DNA of 64,000 nt from Cichorium intybus. Lineage: Eukaryota; Streptophyta; Magnoliopsida; Asterales; Asteraceae. The stretch covers positions 82,790,882 to 82,854,881 of the forward strand of contig CM042016.1 of assembly GCA_023525715.1 (NCBI GenBank), read 5' to 3'. Of the stretch, positions 12,509-26,220 are shown piece by piece (position 1 is the first letter of the stretch; every line of letters begins with the position of its first letter). The notes below the pieces were generated by a model that worked only from the letters and a program-made list of their open reading frames with translations, made no database searches and had not been told where the DNA came from. The translations under genes were made by a program, and so were the position numbers.

Positions 12509-13231
12509 TATTGGGATTCGATCATATAAACACAAAAAGCATGCAGCGGAAGTCTTAACTAGATCAAATCACAAAATATCCATGAACATTGTCCAGGATG
12601 ATACAGTTCATATCAGTTACAACAACTTTAAATCATAAACGGAATATACCTCAGCAAGTTTCCTTCTTTGATTTCTCATCAGTGTTATGATTACAAGTAT
12701 GAAGAGGATCCTAAGTAGAGTCCCTCAAATGATTCACACTCAGGATCTCCAGAAAAGTAGACAGATCAGAGTTTCCACTTGGGAAAGGAGGCAAAGATCA
12801 AGACTCTAGAGAGGGATTGAAAATTGCAGAAAGGGAGAGAGGGAGGAGTGTTGGCGGCTGAAATGAGAGGCTTGGGATGCCTTAGGGTTTGACCCCAAGG
12901 CCTTTATTTATACTGCATGGCTCATAGGGTTTCAAACTTAAGGAGTCTTTTGGCGGCCACATCCCCTGAACTTGTTTCTATTAATTAAGCCTTTAATTAA
13001 TTACAATCCAGTTCCTTTAATTAATTTCTGTAAATTAATTCCAAATTAATTTATCATTTAATTTCTGATTCAGTTTTTAATTAATTTATTTCTCAATAAA
13101 TTAATAAACTAATCAACCCTATTTATTTTTTGACTTTGTTTGTTTTTTTGGTCATGAGGGCAGCCCAAAAGGACCCTGCTATTAATAGAAATATTATCAG
13201 TAGTTGATGACCTTGGACACTAACTCCAACA
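12509..13231 (-). repeat. Element C 3' LTR
   Basis: This 723-bp LTR matches 48672-49395 with clear divergence. Its outer TG has decayed to TA, its inner end is CCAACA, and the PPT follows. Confidence 0.9.
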
Positions 13232-13245
13232 GTCTCCCACTTAGA
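13232..13245 (-). promoter_or_regulatory. Polypurine tract of element C
   Basis: The minus strand reads AAGTGGGAGAC before TGTTGGAG, the copia form. Confidence 0.8.
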
Positions 13246-14090
13246 CAAGTTGTCAACTTTGTGTGGTCACAATATTGTTTGATAATCAGCAGAGGGTATG
13301 TCATTGAATACAACAGCCGAACTCTGATCAAAGATAAGAGACAACCCTTAGATAAGTGATCAAATATTCCTCCATTCTTCAAGATATCATGATGAACCTA
13401 GGCATGGATATGGTCAAACCCAAAAGTTTAAAATTTTGTTTCTCGATAGTAGTTTATGATGACTCTGTCATACTACTGATTGAACACATCAATTTAGTCA
13501 GGGTTTGGCCAAGCGCATAGTGTCATCATCAAATCATCGAGGGCCCCACATATATCGCTTCTTCTTGTTAGGGCAAAAGGAACAGATAAACTTTGACTAC
13601 ATAATATATGTCTATTTCATCATGTCATATATGGACATACCCTTTATAACTACCAATTACGGATAGCGTTTGAGCAGACCAATGCATAACAGAATCATAG
13701 CTCAAATCCTCATGCATCTCGGTTTGAAGAATAAAATATATTATCATCTTAGAATTACTTGTGACTTAATCCATGAAGTAATATCTATGTGCAGGTTGTT
13801 CCAATCATGAATTTCTATCAAGTACTCATGAGTGTTAGTCGCAATCACCATGCTATGTCTAATGTCTATAGACAATCTACTAATACTCAATGACATTCTT
13901 AAATCACTACTTACTTCCAAGAGTATGACCGACTGTGGAGGTTTGAGTAAATTAATAGTCGGGAAGTGGGTGCTAAAGCGAAACACAGTAATAAATTAAT
14001 GTAAAATGGTAGCAATCTAACTTATTATCAAGTCTCCACATGATAATCACAAAATCAGATACAATTTTATACTGTTATATGTTTCAGTTT
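13246..14090 (-). other. Element C 3' untranslated stretch
   Basis: This is homologous in position and in several blocks to 23046-23884 of element D and 59959-60850 of element G. I see no coding domain. The open stretches at 13197-13382 and 13744-13986 are chance frames. Confidence 0.65.
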
Positions 14091-15568
14091 TATCAAACAA
14101 ATAACTAAAACACTTATGTCATATTTTGCGCAAAATCTAATGCCTGTGGACCCTAGTATGACCTTCATGCTTGGTCCGCGTTAATGCCTTCATGAATGAT
14201 TAGTCGGATACTCTTCCGACGATACCATATTCACTATGATGTCTTAACTTGGTTTTTAAACACAGCAGCAATACCTGAGTATACACTCTGACTTCACATG
14301 GTCCTCGGGTTCCTCAGTTAAGGCAACTGCACCCTCGGTAATAATATTTCAAGGAGTTCATTGGTGTTGAGGACAACACCAATATTACCAACGAAATCCT
14401 CCAACCATACAACTTTACTAGCTGTTATATACTTGGACTTGCATTGATTTCAACCTGGAACTTTTCCATGTTATTAATCCTCCTTTTAACAGGAACACCT
14501 ATCCTGATAGTGAACAAGAGTCATCTTTGGCATCACTATGACCAGTTACTCTTAGCTTTTTCTTTTCCTCCATAAACCAAGAACACGTTTTTTGTTCTCC
14601 TTAGATACTCTAAGAATGACCTTCAATGTTGTCCAATTACTTTCGCCAAGGTTGTCCTAAAATCAACTCACTATGCTCCAGGAATACGGGATATCAGGTC
14701 AGGTACATGTCATGACATACATGATCGATCCTATAGAAGAAGCATATGAGACTCGACTCATTTTGTCCAGTTCTTCCTTAGTACAAGGACATTGATTTTT
14801 CTAATCAATCTCATGTTATGGGTTGAAACCCTTTCTTGCAGTCATGTATCTCGAATTTCTTCAAGATCATACTTAAAATGTACTTTGCTTAAGTCCCTTT
14901 CTAGACGTTTTTATCTATCTCTATAGATTCTTATACCACATATGTACATTGTATCTCCTAGATTCTTCATAGCGAAACATTTCTTAAAGCCAAGTCATTA
15001 CACTTTGTAACAATGAGAAATTGTTTCTTACAAGTATATCATCTACATACATTATTAGGAAGACTACAATACTCCCACTAGCTTTGACATAAACATAGGA
15101 CTCATCATTGCTTCTTAAAAATCCAACTCTTTTGACCTTTTCATGGAAGAAAATGTTCTAGCTACGAGATGCTTGTTTGAGTCCATAGATGGATCTTTCA
15201 AGATTTGTACACTCTATCTGAATATTTGGCATGTTTAAAACCCTATGATTGTGTCACATACTCAACCTCTTTTTTTCCATTTAAGTAAAGCAGTCTCAAA
15301 CATCGATTTTGCCATGTCTCACAAGGTGCAAATGTGGCAAACAATATCCTAATATACTAATTCTCAGATATTGGTGAGAGTGTTTCCTCATTATCAATTT
15401 CTTGAGTCTGAGTATAACCCTTCTCAACCAATCTTGCTTTGAATGTGTGTACATTCCTATCCATGATGTTCTTCTTTTGATGATTGAATTACTCCCACTA
15501 GTTTTGGGCTAGGTGTAAGATCAACCAAATTGAAACATGTACTGAATCTTGCGTTCCATGTCCTTCTC
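14091..15568 (-). pseudogene. Element C RNase H and reverse transcriptase remnant
   Basis: No long frame survives, but conserved copia blocks can be read in shifting minus-strand frames. MYVDDILV is near 15037-15055; the block for SCHSWNL-like and ASR followed by the connection is near 15120-15210; and SIMYVMTCT is near 14690-14740. Spacing follows element D, its closest intact relative here. It is strongly decayed, with many indels. Confidence 0.7.
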
Positions 15569-17154
15569 TTATTTGGCAGCCATTAGGCTCACCATTGCTT
15601 CCATGTAGTTGGATAACTCATCCTTACCAACCAATGTTTTACCATTAATCAGTCTGTTACTCTCAGTAATATCAAAACCATAAAACTCAGGAGAGTGACT
15701 AACTCTACTAGATTTGCAAAGAGGAAGTGGAAATATGTCAGTTTCCTTAACATGAGTCTCATCCTCTGGTTGAGTGCTAGTGCTAACTAAAGGTTCTTCA
15801 TTGGTTGAATTTTGAATCTCTTTAAGATCAATCCGACTCCCACTGGCTTCTTTGAATATGATTTCTTTCTCAAGAAAGACTCTCCTTCGAGCCATAAACA
15901 ATTTGTTCTGAGAAGGCTTGTTAACACGAATATCCAAAGGACTTACGGGGTTAGCCAATGAAATGACACTTCTCTGATATGGTTTCAAGATTTTCATGAG
16001 CTTCATGATGAACGAAGACATCACAACCCCATATTTTCTCATGTGCTAGTGTGGGACGAACCCCACTTCACAGTTCATAATGTGTCTTTGCAACCTACTT
16101 AGCTGGTACGATGTTTAAGATGTGAGCTGCAGTTCCTAAGGCATGACCCCAGAAACTTATTGGAAGTGTAGCACGATACATCATGGATCAAACCATTTCA
16201 AAAAATGTTTGATTTCTCCTTTGAGACACACTACTATGCAGCGGTGTTCTGGGAGGAGACAACTATAAAACCATTTCGTATTTCCTAAGGTGTTCGTAGA
16301 ATATAAGACTCAGATATTCTAGCCCAGTTGATTTCCTACTTCGTTTCAAAACTCTTTGAACACTTCAAAGCTTCTAACCAATGTTTATTCAAATAAACAA
16401 AACTACATCCACTGAGATCATTAGCAAATGTAACGAAGTATTACTCATCCCGTATTGTGGCGGATTTGAATGGTCCACAAACATCTTTGTGGATTAGACC
16501 AACAGATCTTTTGGCTCTTTCACAGTTTCTTGTGAATGGCTTTCTTGTTATCTTCCAAGTAAGCAAGATTTGCATACATCATTTGACTTCAAGTCAAATG
16601 ATTCCAAGATCCTGTCCACTTGGAGCTTGGTGATGCAATTCTTGTTTAATGGACAAGGCGACAATGCCACAAACATGATTTATCCAACAAACTTTTGGAT
16701 GAATCAACATTTAAGATTATATTATTACTATTAATACAACCAAGACATTCATATATAAGCCTGTAAGGATAAATTTTGAAATAAAAAAACCAAGCTTATA
16801 TAGGAAAAATCACCATTTTGATTATCAATAGAAAATACAAAATCTCCTTAAACAATGCGTGATATGAAACAATGTTTTGTGCCATTTCTGGCGAGTAGCT
16901 AAAATCTAATAATCTAATTAAACACCACTAATCAGCATGAGCTTGTAATCCCCAATCCTTGTAACAGTAGCAGTGCATCTGTATCTCATGATCAGATTAA
17001 GCTGTTATGCTTCAACTTGTTACTTTTACTTAGTCCCTGCATACAGCGCAGATATCAGGAACACATCCTATATCAAGGATTAGAAAACGAGAAGTTGATA
17101 TACTATGGAGTTCAGATATACATGTAGTGTCAAACTCGTTGACCCGGTTCTTCT
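15569..17154 (-). pseudogene. Element C integrase and protease remnant
   Basis: The open part at 15569-16042 has NKLFMARRRVFLEKEIIFKE, then SGSRIDLKEIQ, LPLCKSSRVSHSPEFYGFDI and LSNYMEAMVSL. This is the variable integrase tail running into RT. The core and zinc-binding region are readable in pieces at 16043-16690, including a SFDLKSND-type block near 16590. The protease is expected near 17040-17150, but its catalytic triplet is not clear. Confidence 0.75.
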
Positions 17155-17816
17155 TCAGTCCTTCAGGTATGTTGGGCAATTACGTTTCCAATGTTCCTGT
17201 AGCTGGCAGTAAAAACATATGGCCTCATTCCGGTCACTGGTGGGTGCTATGTCAAAGTTAACCATTCTCTTAAAGCTTTGGTTAGATTGTCCAACCTCGA
17301 TCCTTCCCTTTCCTTTGGGATGAGAAACTTTCTTCTTCACAGTATCACCATGATGAATGTCCATGACAGGAGTGGTGGAATTTGAGCTACGGGATTGCTT
17401 CAAACTAGTCTCTGCAGTTTTCAGCATACCGTGCAACTCCATCAAGGCCATGTCCAGATAGTTCTTGTCATAGTTCATAAAGAACTCATGATATGAACTA
17501 GGAAGTAAGTTAAGGACCACATCTGTGGCTAACTCCTCTCGAATATAAACACCAAGATTATCCATTCTGTATATGTCTGATTTCATTTGATGAACATGCA
17601 TACATACAGACGTTCATCTTCTAGTTTATATGCCCTAAGGGATTTAACGATCAAAAATCGTTCCCACATTGCTTTTTCCCTGACACTCTTGAAACAACTC
17701 TCGAGTTCGGGGACATGTAAGCCTACGTCAGGCTATCGATCTTACTAGATTGGGATTGTAGTGGAGGAGGAGGAGGAATATGAGGAAGGTTTGTGTTTAG
17801 ATTTATAGTAGACATC
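17155..17816 (-). pseudogene. Element C gag remnant
   Basis: The C-terminal part at 17155-17601 is open for 148 codons: EELATDVVLNLLPSSYHEF, then LMELHGMLKTAE, a basic stretch and a complete CCHC knuckle, CFYCQLQEHWKRNC. The N-terminal part (17602-17816) starts MSTINLNTNLPHIPPPPP and is broken by stops and a frameshift. Its resemblance to the gag of element D (AVDIVLNSLPSSYDQF) shows that C and D are related families. Confidence 0.8.
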
Positions 17817-18031
17817 TATTAGATAAAGGTTTTTAGTTAGTTTGAGTTTAATCCTTAAAATAATTACACAAATATAATTCACTAAGGCTAGGTTCCAAAA
17901 TCTTCCACTTATGATGTGAACAAGGATGTCGTAATCACACCATAATAGTCATTAAGGTAGATAAAACTCTTTATCAATTTCAATCACTATGAAATTTCTA
18001 GACCTGTGAGATTCATTGGCTAGTGTCTATG
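17817..18031 (-). other. Element C leader, part next to gag
   Basis: AT-rich untranslated DNA between the gag start and the 3.3 kb solo LTR, with similarity to 43936-44100 of element D. No gene is seen. Bases 18027-18031 (ctatg) are the TSD of the solo LTR. Confidence 0.65.
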
Positions 18032-21000
18032 TGAAACACCCTCGCTTAGGACTTTTCATAAAAACATCATTTTAACCCATAGTTTAGCATCATTATTCAA
18101 AAAACATCCTTAAGTGAAAACTTTAATTTCTAACATCTTCAAAATGAGTCATTTTTGGTTCAAAACCATTTTAAAACACATGGGATTTATTGAGAAATAA
18201 TCCGGGGTTTAAGTTGCGGAAAAACCATTCGGTCCCACTTTAAATAAAACGTCTTGGTTTATAAACTAGCAAGGTTGTTACAATCCAACTACCATTACAC
18301 AGTTTAAAATGAAACCACACAACCTGTGGTCTTCTAAAACATCCAGCTCCTCTGAAGTCCTCTAAACTCCTCAACCTGAGTACACATAAAAATAAGTTAG
18401 GCAATTGAAATGCCTAGTGAGCTTACCCGAGGTTGACCCATTTAGAGTAGGCATTGAACTACCACACTCAGGACAAACCCCCAAAAATAGTTTTGACACA
18501 CACTTCAAAAGTTGTTTAACTCATCATATCAAAAGTTGCATAAAGCATTAATACCTCATAAAGGTTTACTAAAAAACAGATAGTTATGGAATGCAATGCA
18601 ATGCATGATGCAACTATCCCAACCCATGTCCATCTCATAAAAGTCCAACTCACCACAATGGCACCTACCTAAGTTCACAAATAACACGCACAAAGCATAT
18701 CACTCGATCCCCATATAGGTTAAACTAAAACTAGTGGCAATCACACTAGCCCCATGAGGGTTAGCAACTCCCTCATGCGGTTCCCTATTGTCGGGAACAA
18801 CGTCTCCTCACCCTCCTTATGTTAGAGAAGGGCAAAACTCAAAACGTCTTCATAACGTCTCCTACATCCTTTTTAATTGCGGAAAGGACAAAACTCAATA
18901 TGTATTCATAACGTCTCCTCATCCTTTTTAATTGAGAAAAGGACAAAACTTGGTCTTAAGGGGTCACACGGTCAAACCCATCTTATATGTAATGCAATGC
19001 ACAAATAGGATGCTCAAAACATCGTTCAAAACAACATCATAATCTTTATTTGAAAACATCTCTAAAAGGACTCATTTCATGCAATGCACACATAGTACTA
19101 ATATATGAAGTAGCACATAAAAGCATGCATGAAAATAATAAATAACACACACAAAAGATAGTAATTGGGATGTGTACTCCCGGTAAACTCACCCAAGGTC
19201 AACTGACGCGTCAACACTAAATCCACACACGAGTTTGATGCATTTGCAGGCACTCCTAGACATCATCTCATCCATCACATCCTCTTAGTTGCGTGCTAGC
19301 TCAAGTCCTTAGTCTCACATCCAAGTCATTACAACATATCTCCTTCCTACAATACAAGAACGGAAGGTATCATACTCGTTTCATCTAAAAGTCGCACTAT
19401 AATTACTTCTTTTGAACTAAGAAGGAACTATCATTCACCATCCCAAAATGAAGTCCTTGACTCTCTAATATAAGGAAAATCTTAGTTAAAACATCCCTAA
19501 AGTTTGGCATTAAAACAAGGACCCAAGGCCCAATCCATAGAGCTAAAAACTCCAAAATAATGAAAATATGGAAAACCCCCCTAACATGGGTCGTACTCCC
19601 TGACACAGGCCGGGTTCAGACTTAGCAGATTGCACAGACCCTTTTACACGGGTCGTGTACGGCCTGCCGGGTTCAGACTTAGCAGATTGCACAGACCCTT
19701 TTACACGGGTCGTGTACGGCCTGCTGTAGCTTCATTTTTGGTCCTTTTCACTCCCTTTTGACCCAATTCAAGTTCCAATTCAACCAAGACTAAATATACA
19801 TGAAAATACACATCTAAGAACTCATTTACAAGTGTTCAACTCCCAATCCAAGTGTTCGTGATTTAAACCAAAGGAAACTACAATTCAACTTCTTGTCTCC
19901 TAACAAGTGGTTAATGAACTATGTTCCAAGTCAATCATTACACTTAACACCATTAAGTACTCCATTAAATCCTTAACCAAGGTCATCCATTAAAGGAATC
20001 ATTCCCACATAACTCTATAGAAAATAGCCTCATGGAATCCCCAATTCCAATCATTGGTCCAAATGGTTAAAACCCATGGAATACCCAATTCCAATCCATC
20101 AATTGATGATTACAAATGGAGATTCCTTCTTCCATTCCATGGAATCATTAGGAAATGATCCTTACTCCACCATTACTTCCAAATTGATGCAATAAACCCA
20201 TTCATCCATTAAACAAGAGATCCAATCATCATCTACATGAATAAAACCCATTTCAATACCAAATTCTCATATTCTAGTGATTCCAGGTTTAAGATTACAC
20301 ATCAAGGGTTGGAATCCTTAGGGAATCATTAGAAATGAATCCCCTCATCCAAAACCACCATAATCATCCATCAATTTCTAGATTCCTCAACAATTCATCA
20401 AATCCCCAAATTTTAGGGTTCATAACTCCCAAACCAATCAAGCAATTGAACCTTGAGCATCCATAGATTGAATGTAGACCCAAACAACATAGAAACATCA
20501 AACAAACCTTGGGAGTCATAGGAGAGACCTCCTCCCAACATAAATTTCAGATTGGGTCCAAACCCCAAACCCTTACTCGAAAATCTAATGCTAGGAAGGA
20601 GAGTTTATACCTTAGATTGCTAGGATTCTTCAAGTATGTGCAGGAATCAACAAAACCAAGCTCAAATCTCTCAAGAACTCAAGAAATTGCCATCTTCTCC
20701 CTCTCTAACCTTCAAAAACGTGATTGTGGCTGAAAATGGGGGAAACGCCTCACTAAAACATGGTATCTTTCACAATTAGCAATAATAGTCCCTATAATTT
20801 GATATTTCTTCACCCAACACCCAAATAGTCAACTTTTCTAACTTGAAGTCTCTATATTCACAGTTATGCCGCAAATATGACTATTTACTTCACTTGAGTT
20901 ATAGTCTAGGTCAACACTAACCTTTATTTTCCAAACTTGACAAAAATGGTCCCTTATACTAAAGTTCTTTACCATTTAGGTCCTTAATAGTAATTCAAGG

Positions 21001-21306
21001 AATTATTTGACTTAATTTAAGCTCCACATCAATTCCTCATAATATCTTCTAATTTTCCAAATCCATGACTAGTCAAATCTACTTAGGGTAAGTTTGGCCA
21101 AATTGACACTTTTAGTCATTACGACAAAATTTCTCACATTTGGTTACAAATAGATTTTAAAACTATATTTGGCTCATTTATTCACATTATAAAAATATAA
21201 CAAAATTTTAAATTTATTTATTCATTTGTTTTCTTTATTTACAAAATAAGTTTTGTTTTTGACGGGTTAAGCCCAAAACTCCTAGGCCCAAAACACGGAT
21301 GTTACA
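18032..21306 (-). repeat. 3.3 kb solo LTR inside the leader of element C
   Basis: The segment begins TGAAACACCC and ends GGATGTTACA. On the minus strand it opens TGTAACATCCG, a gypsy-type LTR start. The 5-bp TSD ctatg is exact (18027-18031 and 21307-21311), and the element C leader continues on both sides. There is no PBS, PPT or coding domain inside. Short open stretches at 19403-19606 and 20509-20733 have no recognisable domain. A solo LTR of this length suggests a large gypsy family. It contains a 57-bp tandem duplication and copies of the acacgggtcgtgta palindrome also seen in element F. Confidence 0.82.
19611..19724. repeat. 57-bp tandem duplication in the solo LTR
   Basis: Two adjacent copies of a 57-bp unit start at 19611 and 19668 and are essentially identical. 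Each contains acacgggtcgtgta, a near-perfect palindrome. A diverged partial copy with catgggtcgtact precedes them at about 19585. Confidence 0.9.
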
Positions 21307-22262
<956 letters not shown>

Positions 22263-23034
22263 TGAAGGGTTTTTAAGCAATCAATGAACAAACAAATTCC
22301 TAAGTTCACATGTAACCCTAGAAAGATCTATGTTTTCTTCTATGAAGATATAAACTAAAAACCTAAGGCCAACATTTATTTCTAAAGATCAAATAAGAAT
22401 TAACCAACCTTTTTGATCTTATTCTTGAAGCTAGCAGCAAACAGATCCTGCCTCAAATGCAAGTCACACCCAAAGCAATAGAGAAAAGAGTCCAGCAGAG
22501 TTTCTTTTTGGTGGAAAATGGCGCAGGAAATAAGGGTGCCAGAGGGTTCCTTTTATAGCCTCCTAGGGTTATAGCTGAAACCCTAGAGGAGCCTCCAAAA
22601 TGGGCAAGCCAGTTGACCACTTGGACCAGATCCCTTAAACCCTAATTAGGGTTTTTGCCAACTATGGAGGAGCCTCCATAGTTGGCGCCACTTTTGGCCC
22701 CTGGCCACTGGCTTGCCAGTTATTCAACTATTGAACAAATACAAACCAGTCTCTGTACTTATAATTAATTAATTTAATCTCCAAATTAAATCCAATTAAT
22801 TCCAGATTAAATCTCAATTAATTTTTATAGTTTCTAATTAATATATTGACACTTTAATATATTAATAAACTATTTATTTATTTCTATTGATTTATTAAAA
22901 AATTAATAAATCAACCTTTCTCTCTACTGAACTCTACACTAATCCTCCAGCTATGAGGGCAACCCAAATGGACTTTGCTTCAATTAACAAGATAAATACA
23001 ATTATAAGTCATGGCTTAGAGACCAAATCCAACA
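22263..23034 (-). repeat. Element D 3' LTR
   Basis: A 772-bp LTR that starts TGAAGGG, ends CCAACA, and matches 45204-45966 closely. Confidence 0.93.
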
Positions 23035-23047
23035 GTCTCCCACTTGG
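23035..23047 (-). promoter_or_regulatory. Polypurine tract of element D
   Basis: The minus strand reads CCAAGTGGGAGAC directly before the LTR start TGTTGG. Confidence 0.82.
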
Positions 23048-23884
23048 ATAAGTCTATGACTTTAATTGTCCATTTACCTTCTGATTAATCTCAGTTTCCT
23101 AGAAACTGTTCCTGAACTCTGACCCAGTCAGTTCTATCCAAAGATAAGTGATCACATGATCCTCCGTCCAACAAGATATTTTCAGACTCAAGACATGGAT
23201 TAAGATCAATCTTGGTCTGATACTTTGTTTCTCGATTTCCGATTCGCTTATGACTTTAAGACTGCTAATTGAACACATCAATTCAATCCCGGTTGGCCAA
23301 CACTTTCAGTCAACTTTAAAATCATCGAGAGGCATACAAATATCTTTTTCCAATCGGGTCAGGGGTCCGATAAGTTTTGACTTATACGTCTGTACCTTTT
23401 ACCAGTTAGAATACTCACAACAGTGCGTTTTATAACACCGAGTTACCGGCGCGTTTTCGTATTATCAATGAGCAACCGACTTGAAAATTACAGATCATAT
23501 CTCTCCATTTACAGATCAAATGATATTATCGTCTTAACATTGCTCGTGATGTAATCCATGAAGCAATCTGTTAAGCGCGGGTTTATCCAATACTCAAATC
23601 CCTATTTTCTAAGTACTCATGAACGTTGTAGCAGTCTAACCGCAATTTCTAACTCCTTAGACAATCTACAACCGATTCATGACAGTCTTCGTTCATACTT
23701 ACTCCCTAACAGTATGATCGACTGTGGAATTTTAAATAATCTAATTACTTAGGAAGTTAAAAATGCAAATATAGAAACACAATAATAAACAATTGACAAA
23801 GGCAGTAACAATACTCATTTATAAATCTCCATTATAAAATCACCAAGTCAATTACATTTATACTGTTACAAGTTTCAAATCTAT
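23048..23884 (-). other. Element D 3' untranslated stretch
   Basis: This separates the RNase H stop from the PPT. Open stretches here (near 23099, 23250 and 23558) have no domain and are not conserved in elements C and G. Confidence 0.65.
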
Positions 23885-24424
23885 CTAATTACTAAAACTA
23901 ATATCATCCTTCAGTCCAATGCTCCGAGCATGCTGATTGTGTTTGATCCTGCTCAGTGCCTTAGTCAAAGGATCTGCAGGATTGTCTTCTGATGATACCC
24001 TCTTAACCAAGAGGTGACCTTCTTCTACTTGATGTCGAATATAGTGGTACTTTCTTTCGATATGTCTAGACTTTCCATGGTCTCGCAGTTCCTTTGTCAA
24101 GGCGACCACTCCTTCGTTATTGCAGAAAAGTTCCACCGGCTCCTGAATGCTCGGGACAACTCCTAGGTCACCGATAAAGTTCTTCAGCCAAGCCGCTTCC
24201 TTAGACGCTTCACTCGCTGCAATGTACTCTGATTCGCATGTTGAATCAGCCACCGTTTCTTGCTTGGAACTTTTCCAAGTGACCGTTCCACCATTCAAAA
24301 GAAATACCCAACCCGACTGGGACCGACCACTGTTCCTATCTGTCTGGAAGCTAGCATCTGTATATCCACTCACTTTCAAGTCATCACTGCCACGAAGGAC
24401 TAATACCATATTCTTTGTCCTTCA
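23885..24424 (-). pseudogene. Element D RNase H
   Basis: After an in-frame TGA at 24422-24424 the same frame continues for 174 codons. Copia RNase H features are all present: SGYTDASFQTD with the first catalytic Asp, WVFLLNGGTVTWKS, ADSTCESEYIAASEAS with the Glu, and RHIERKYHYIRHQV, then NPADPLTKAL near the end. The domain itself is open and of normal length, so the stop, a likely CGA to TGA change, is the only visible break between RT and RNase H. It would act on RNA in the replication hybrid inside the particle. Confidence 0.9.
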
Positions 24425-25777
24425 CAGATACTTGAGTATGTTCTTAACCGCAATCCAGTGTGCCTTTCCAGGATTACCCTGGAACCGACTAACCATGCTC
24501 AATGCAAAGGATACGTCGGGACGAGTACATGTCATAGGATACATGATCGACCCTACTGCCGAAGTATAAGGTACCCGACTCATCTCAGCTATTTCCTCAT
24601 CGGTACTCGGACTTTGAGTCTTTCTCAACTTGGCATTACTCTGGATTGGTAGCTCTCCCTTTTTGGAATTTTCCATGTTAAACCTTTTTAACACCTTTTC
24701 CAAATATGTACACTGGCTCAGACCTATTAATTTTCTCTTTCTATCTTTCAGTATTCTTATCCCGAGAATATAAGCAGCTTCTCTAAGGTCTTTCATGGCG
24801 AAACACATCCCGAGCCAAGACTTGACATCTTGCAAGGTCGGAATGTCGTTTCCCATGAGCAGTATGTCATCAACATACAGCATCAGAAAAGTGACTATAC
24901 TCCCACTAGCCTTGACATTTACACAGGACTCATCTTCACTCCTAGAGAATCCAAACTCTTTGACTTTCTCATGGAAACAAAGATTCCAGCTATGAGATGC
25001 TTGTTTTAACCCGTAGATTGATCTCTCAAGCTTACATACTTTATCAGGGTGCTTGCTGTCTACAAAACCTTCTGGCTGATTCATGTAAACATCCTCCGTC
25101 AGTTTCCCATTAAGGAAAGCGGTTTTGACATCCATCTGCCAAATGTTATAATCATGAAACGCAGCTATGGCAAGCATTATCCTGATTGACTTAATCTTGG
25201 CTACTGGTGAGAAGGTTTCATCATAGTCAACCCCCGGGGTTTGAGTGAATCCCTTCGCAACCAGCCGAGCTTTATAAGTATGTACTTTACCATCCATGTC
25301 GGTCTTCTTCTTGAAGATCCACTTGCACCCGACTATCTTACGACCCGACACATTGTCAACCAAGTTCCAAACTTGATTTTCATACATGGACTTAATCTCG
25401 CTGTCCATTGCCTCTTTCCATTTGGCAGACTCGGGGCCTGCCACTGCTTCACGGTAGTTAGCTGGTTCATCCAAATTTGTCAGTGTACGATCACTGACAA
25501 ACGTATCACCATCTGTGGTTATATGGAAACCATAAAACTCGGGTGGCATGCTAACTCTACCCGAACGTCTAAGAGGTAATGAGATTTCGGTTGGTCCAAC
25601 AGGAACTTCTTCCTCACGTTGGTTGCTAGTTTCTCCTAAGGTTGGTTCATCGGGCGTCTCCTGAATTTTTTCGAGATCGATTGTACTCCCACTGTCCTCT
25701 TTGGAAATGATTTCTCTCTCTCGAAAGAACCCTCGTCTTGCTACAAAGACCACGTCCTCGCTCGGTCTGTAGAACAA
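24422..25777 (-). CDS. Element D reverse transcriptase (open 451-codon part of gag-pol)
   Basis: This is the longest open copia frame in the window. It starts in the integrase tail (VVFVARRGFFREREII, then SGSTIDLEKI and LPLRRSGRVSMPPEFYGF). RT begins near residue 110 with AKWKEAMDSEIKSMYENQVW and GCKWIFKKK, followed by VDYDETFSPVAKIKSIR, TAFLNGKLTEDVYMNQPEGF and KLERSIYGLKQASHSWN. The catalytic LMLYVDDILLMGND is near residue 300. The connection ends with MTCTRPDVSFALSM. The first codon is only where the frame opens, not a true start, because the real product is the gag-pol polyprotein from 43935. Confidence 0.93.
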   Translation of the reverse strand: MFYRPSEDVVFVARRGFFREREIISKEDSGSTIDLEKIQETPDEPTLGETSNQREEEVPVGPTEISLPLRRSGRVSMPPEFYGFHITTDGDTFVSDRTLTNLDEPANYREAVAGPESAKWKEAMDSEIKSMYENQVWNLVDNVSGRKIVGCKWIFKKKTDMDGKVHTYKARLVAKGFTQTPGVDYDETFSPVAKIKSIRIMLAIAAFHDYNIWQMDVKTAFLNGKLTEDVYMNQPEGFVDSKHPDKVCKLERSIYGLKQASHSWNLCFHEKVKEFGFSRSEDESCVNVKASGSIVTFLMLYVDDILLMGNDIPTLQDVKSWLGMCFAMKDLREAAYILGIRILKDRKRKLIGLSQCTYLEKVLKRFNMENSKKGELPIQSNAKLRKTQSPSTDEEIAEMSRVPYTSAVGSIMYPMTCTRPDVSFALSMVSRFQGNPGKAHWIAVKNILKYL

Positions 25778-26220
25778 GTATCCAAATGACTGTTTCGGGT
25801 ATCCGATGAAGAAACACCTCTCACTTCTTTCTGCGAGCTTATCATGAGTCTCTCGTCTTACGAAAGCCTCACAGCCCTAGACTTTGATGTGTGCCAATGA
25901 GGGAACTTCCCCGTCCACATCTCGTGCGGTGTTTTTGCAACCTTCTTGGTTGGGACAAGATTGAGGATATGGACGGCAGTCTCTAAGGCATACCCCCAGA
26001 AATGGATTGGAAGCGAAGCTCGACTCATCATGGAACGAACCATGTCCAACAAGGTTCGGTTTCGTCTCTCAGCAACGCCGTTTAACTACGGTGTCTTGGG
26101 AGGCGACAACTATTAAACTATTCCACATTCCTTAAAATAATCGAGAACTCGATACTAAGATACTCACCGCCTCTGTCGGATCTAAGCATCTTTATCTTTC
26201 TACCCAATTGATTTTCTACT
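25778..26220 (-). pseudogene. Element D integrase, end of core
   Basis: The part at 25858-26052 reads MVRSMMSRASLPIHFWGYAL, ETAVHILNLVPTKKV and TPHEMWTGK, the end of the copia integrase core. Frameshifts near 25880 and 26070-26200 separate it from RT and from the first half of the core. The catalytic Glu block (ERRNRTLLDM type) can be read just upstream, near 26040-26080. Confidence 0.82.
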
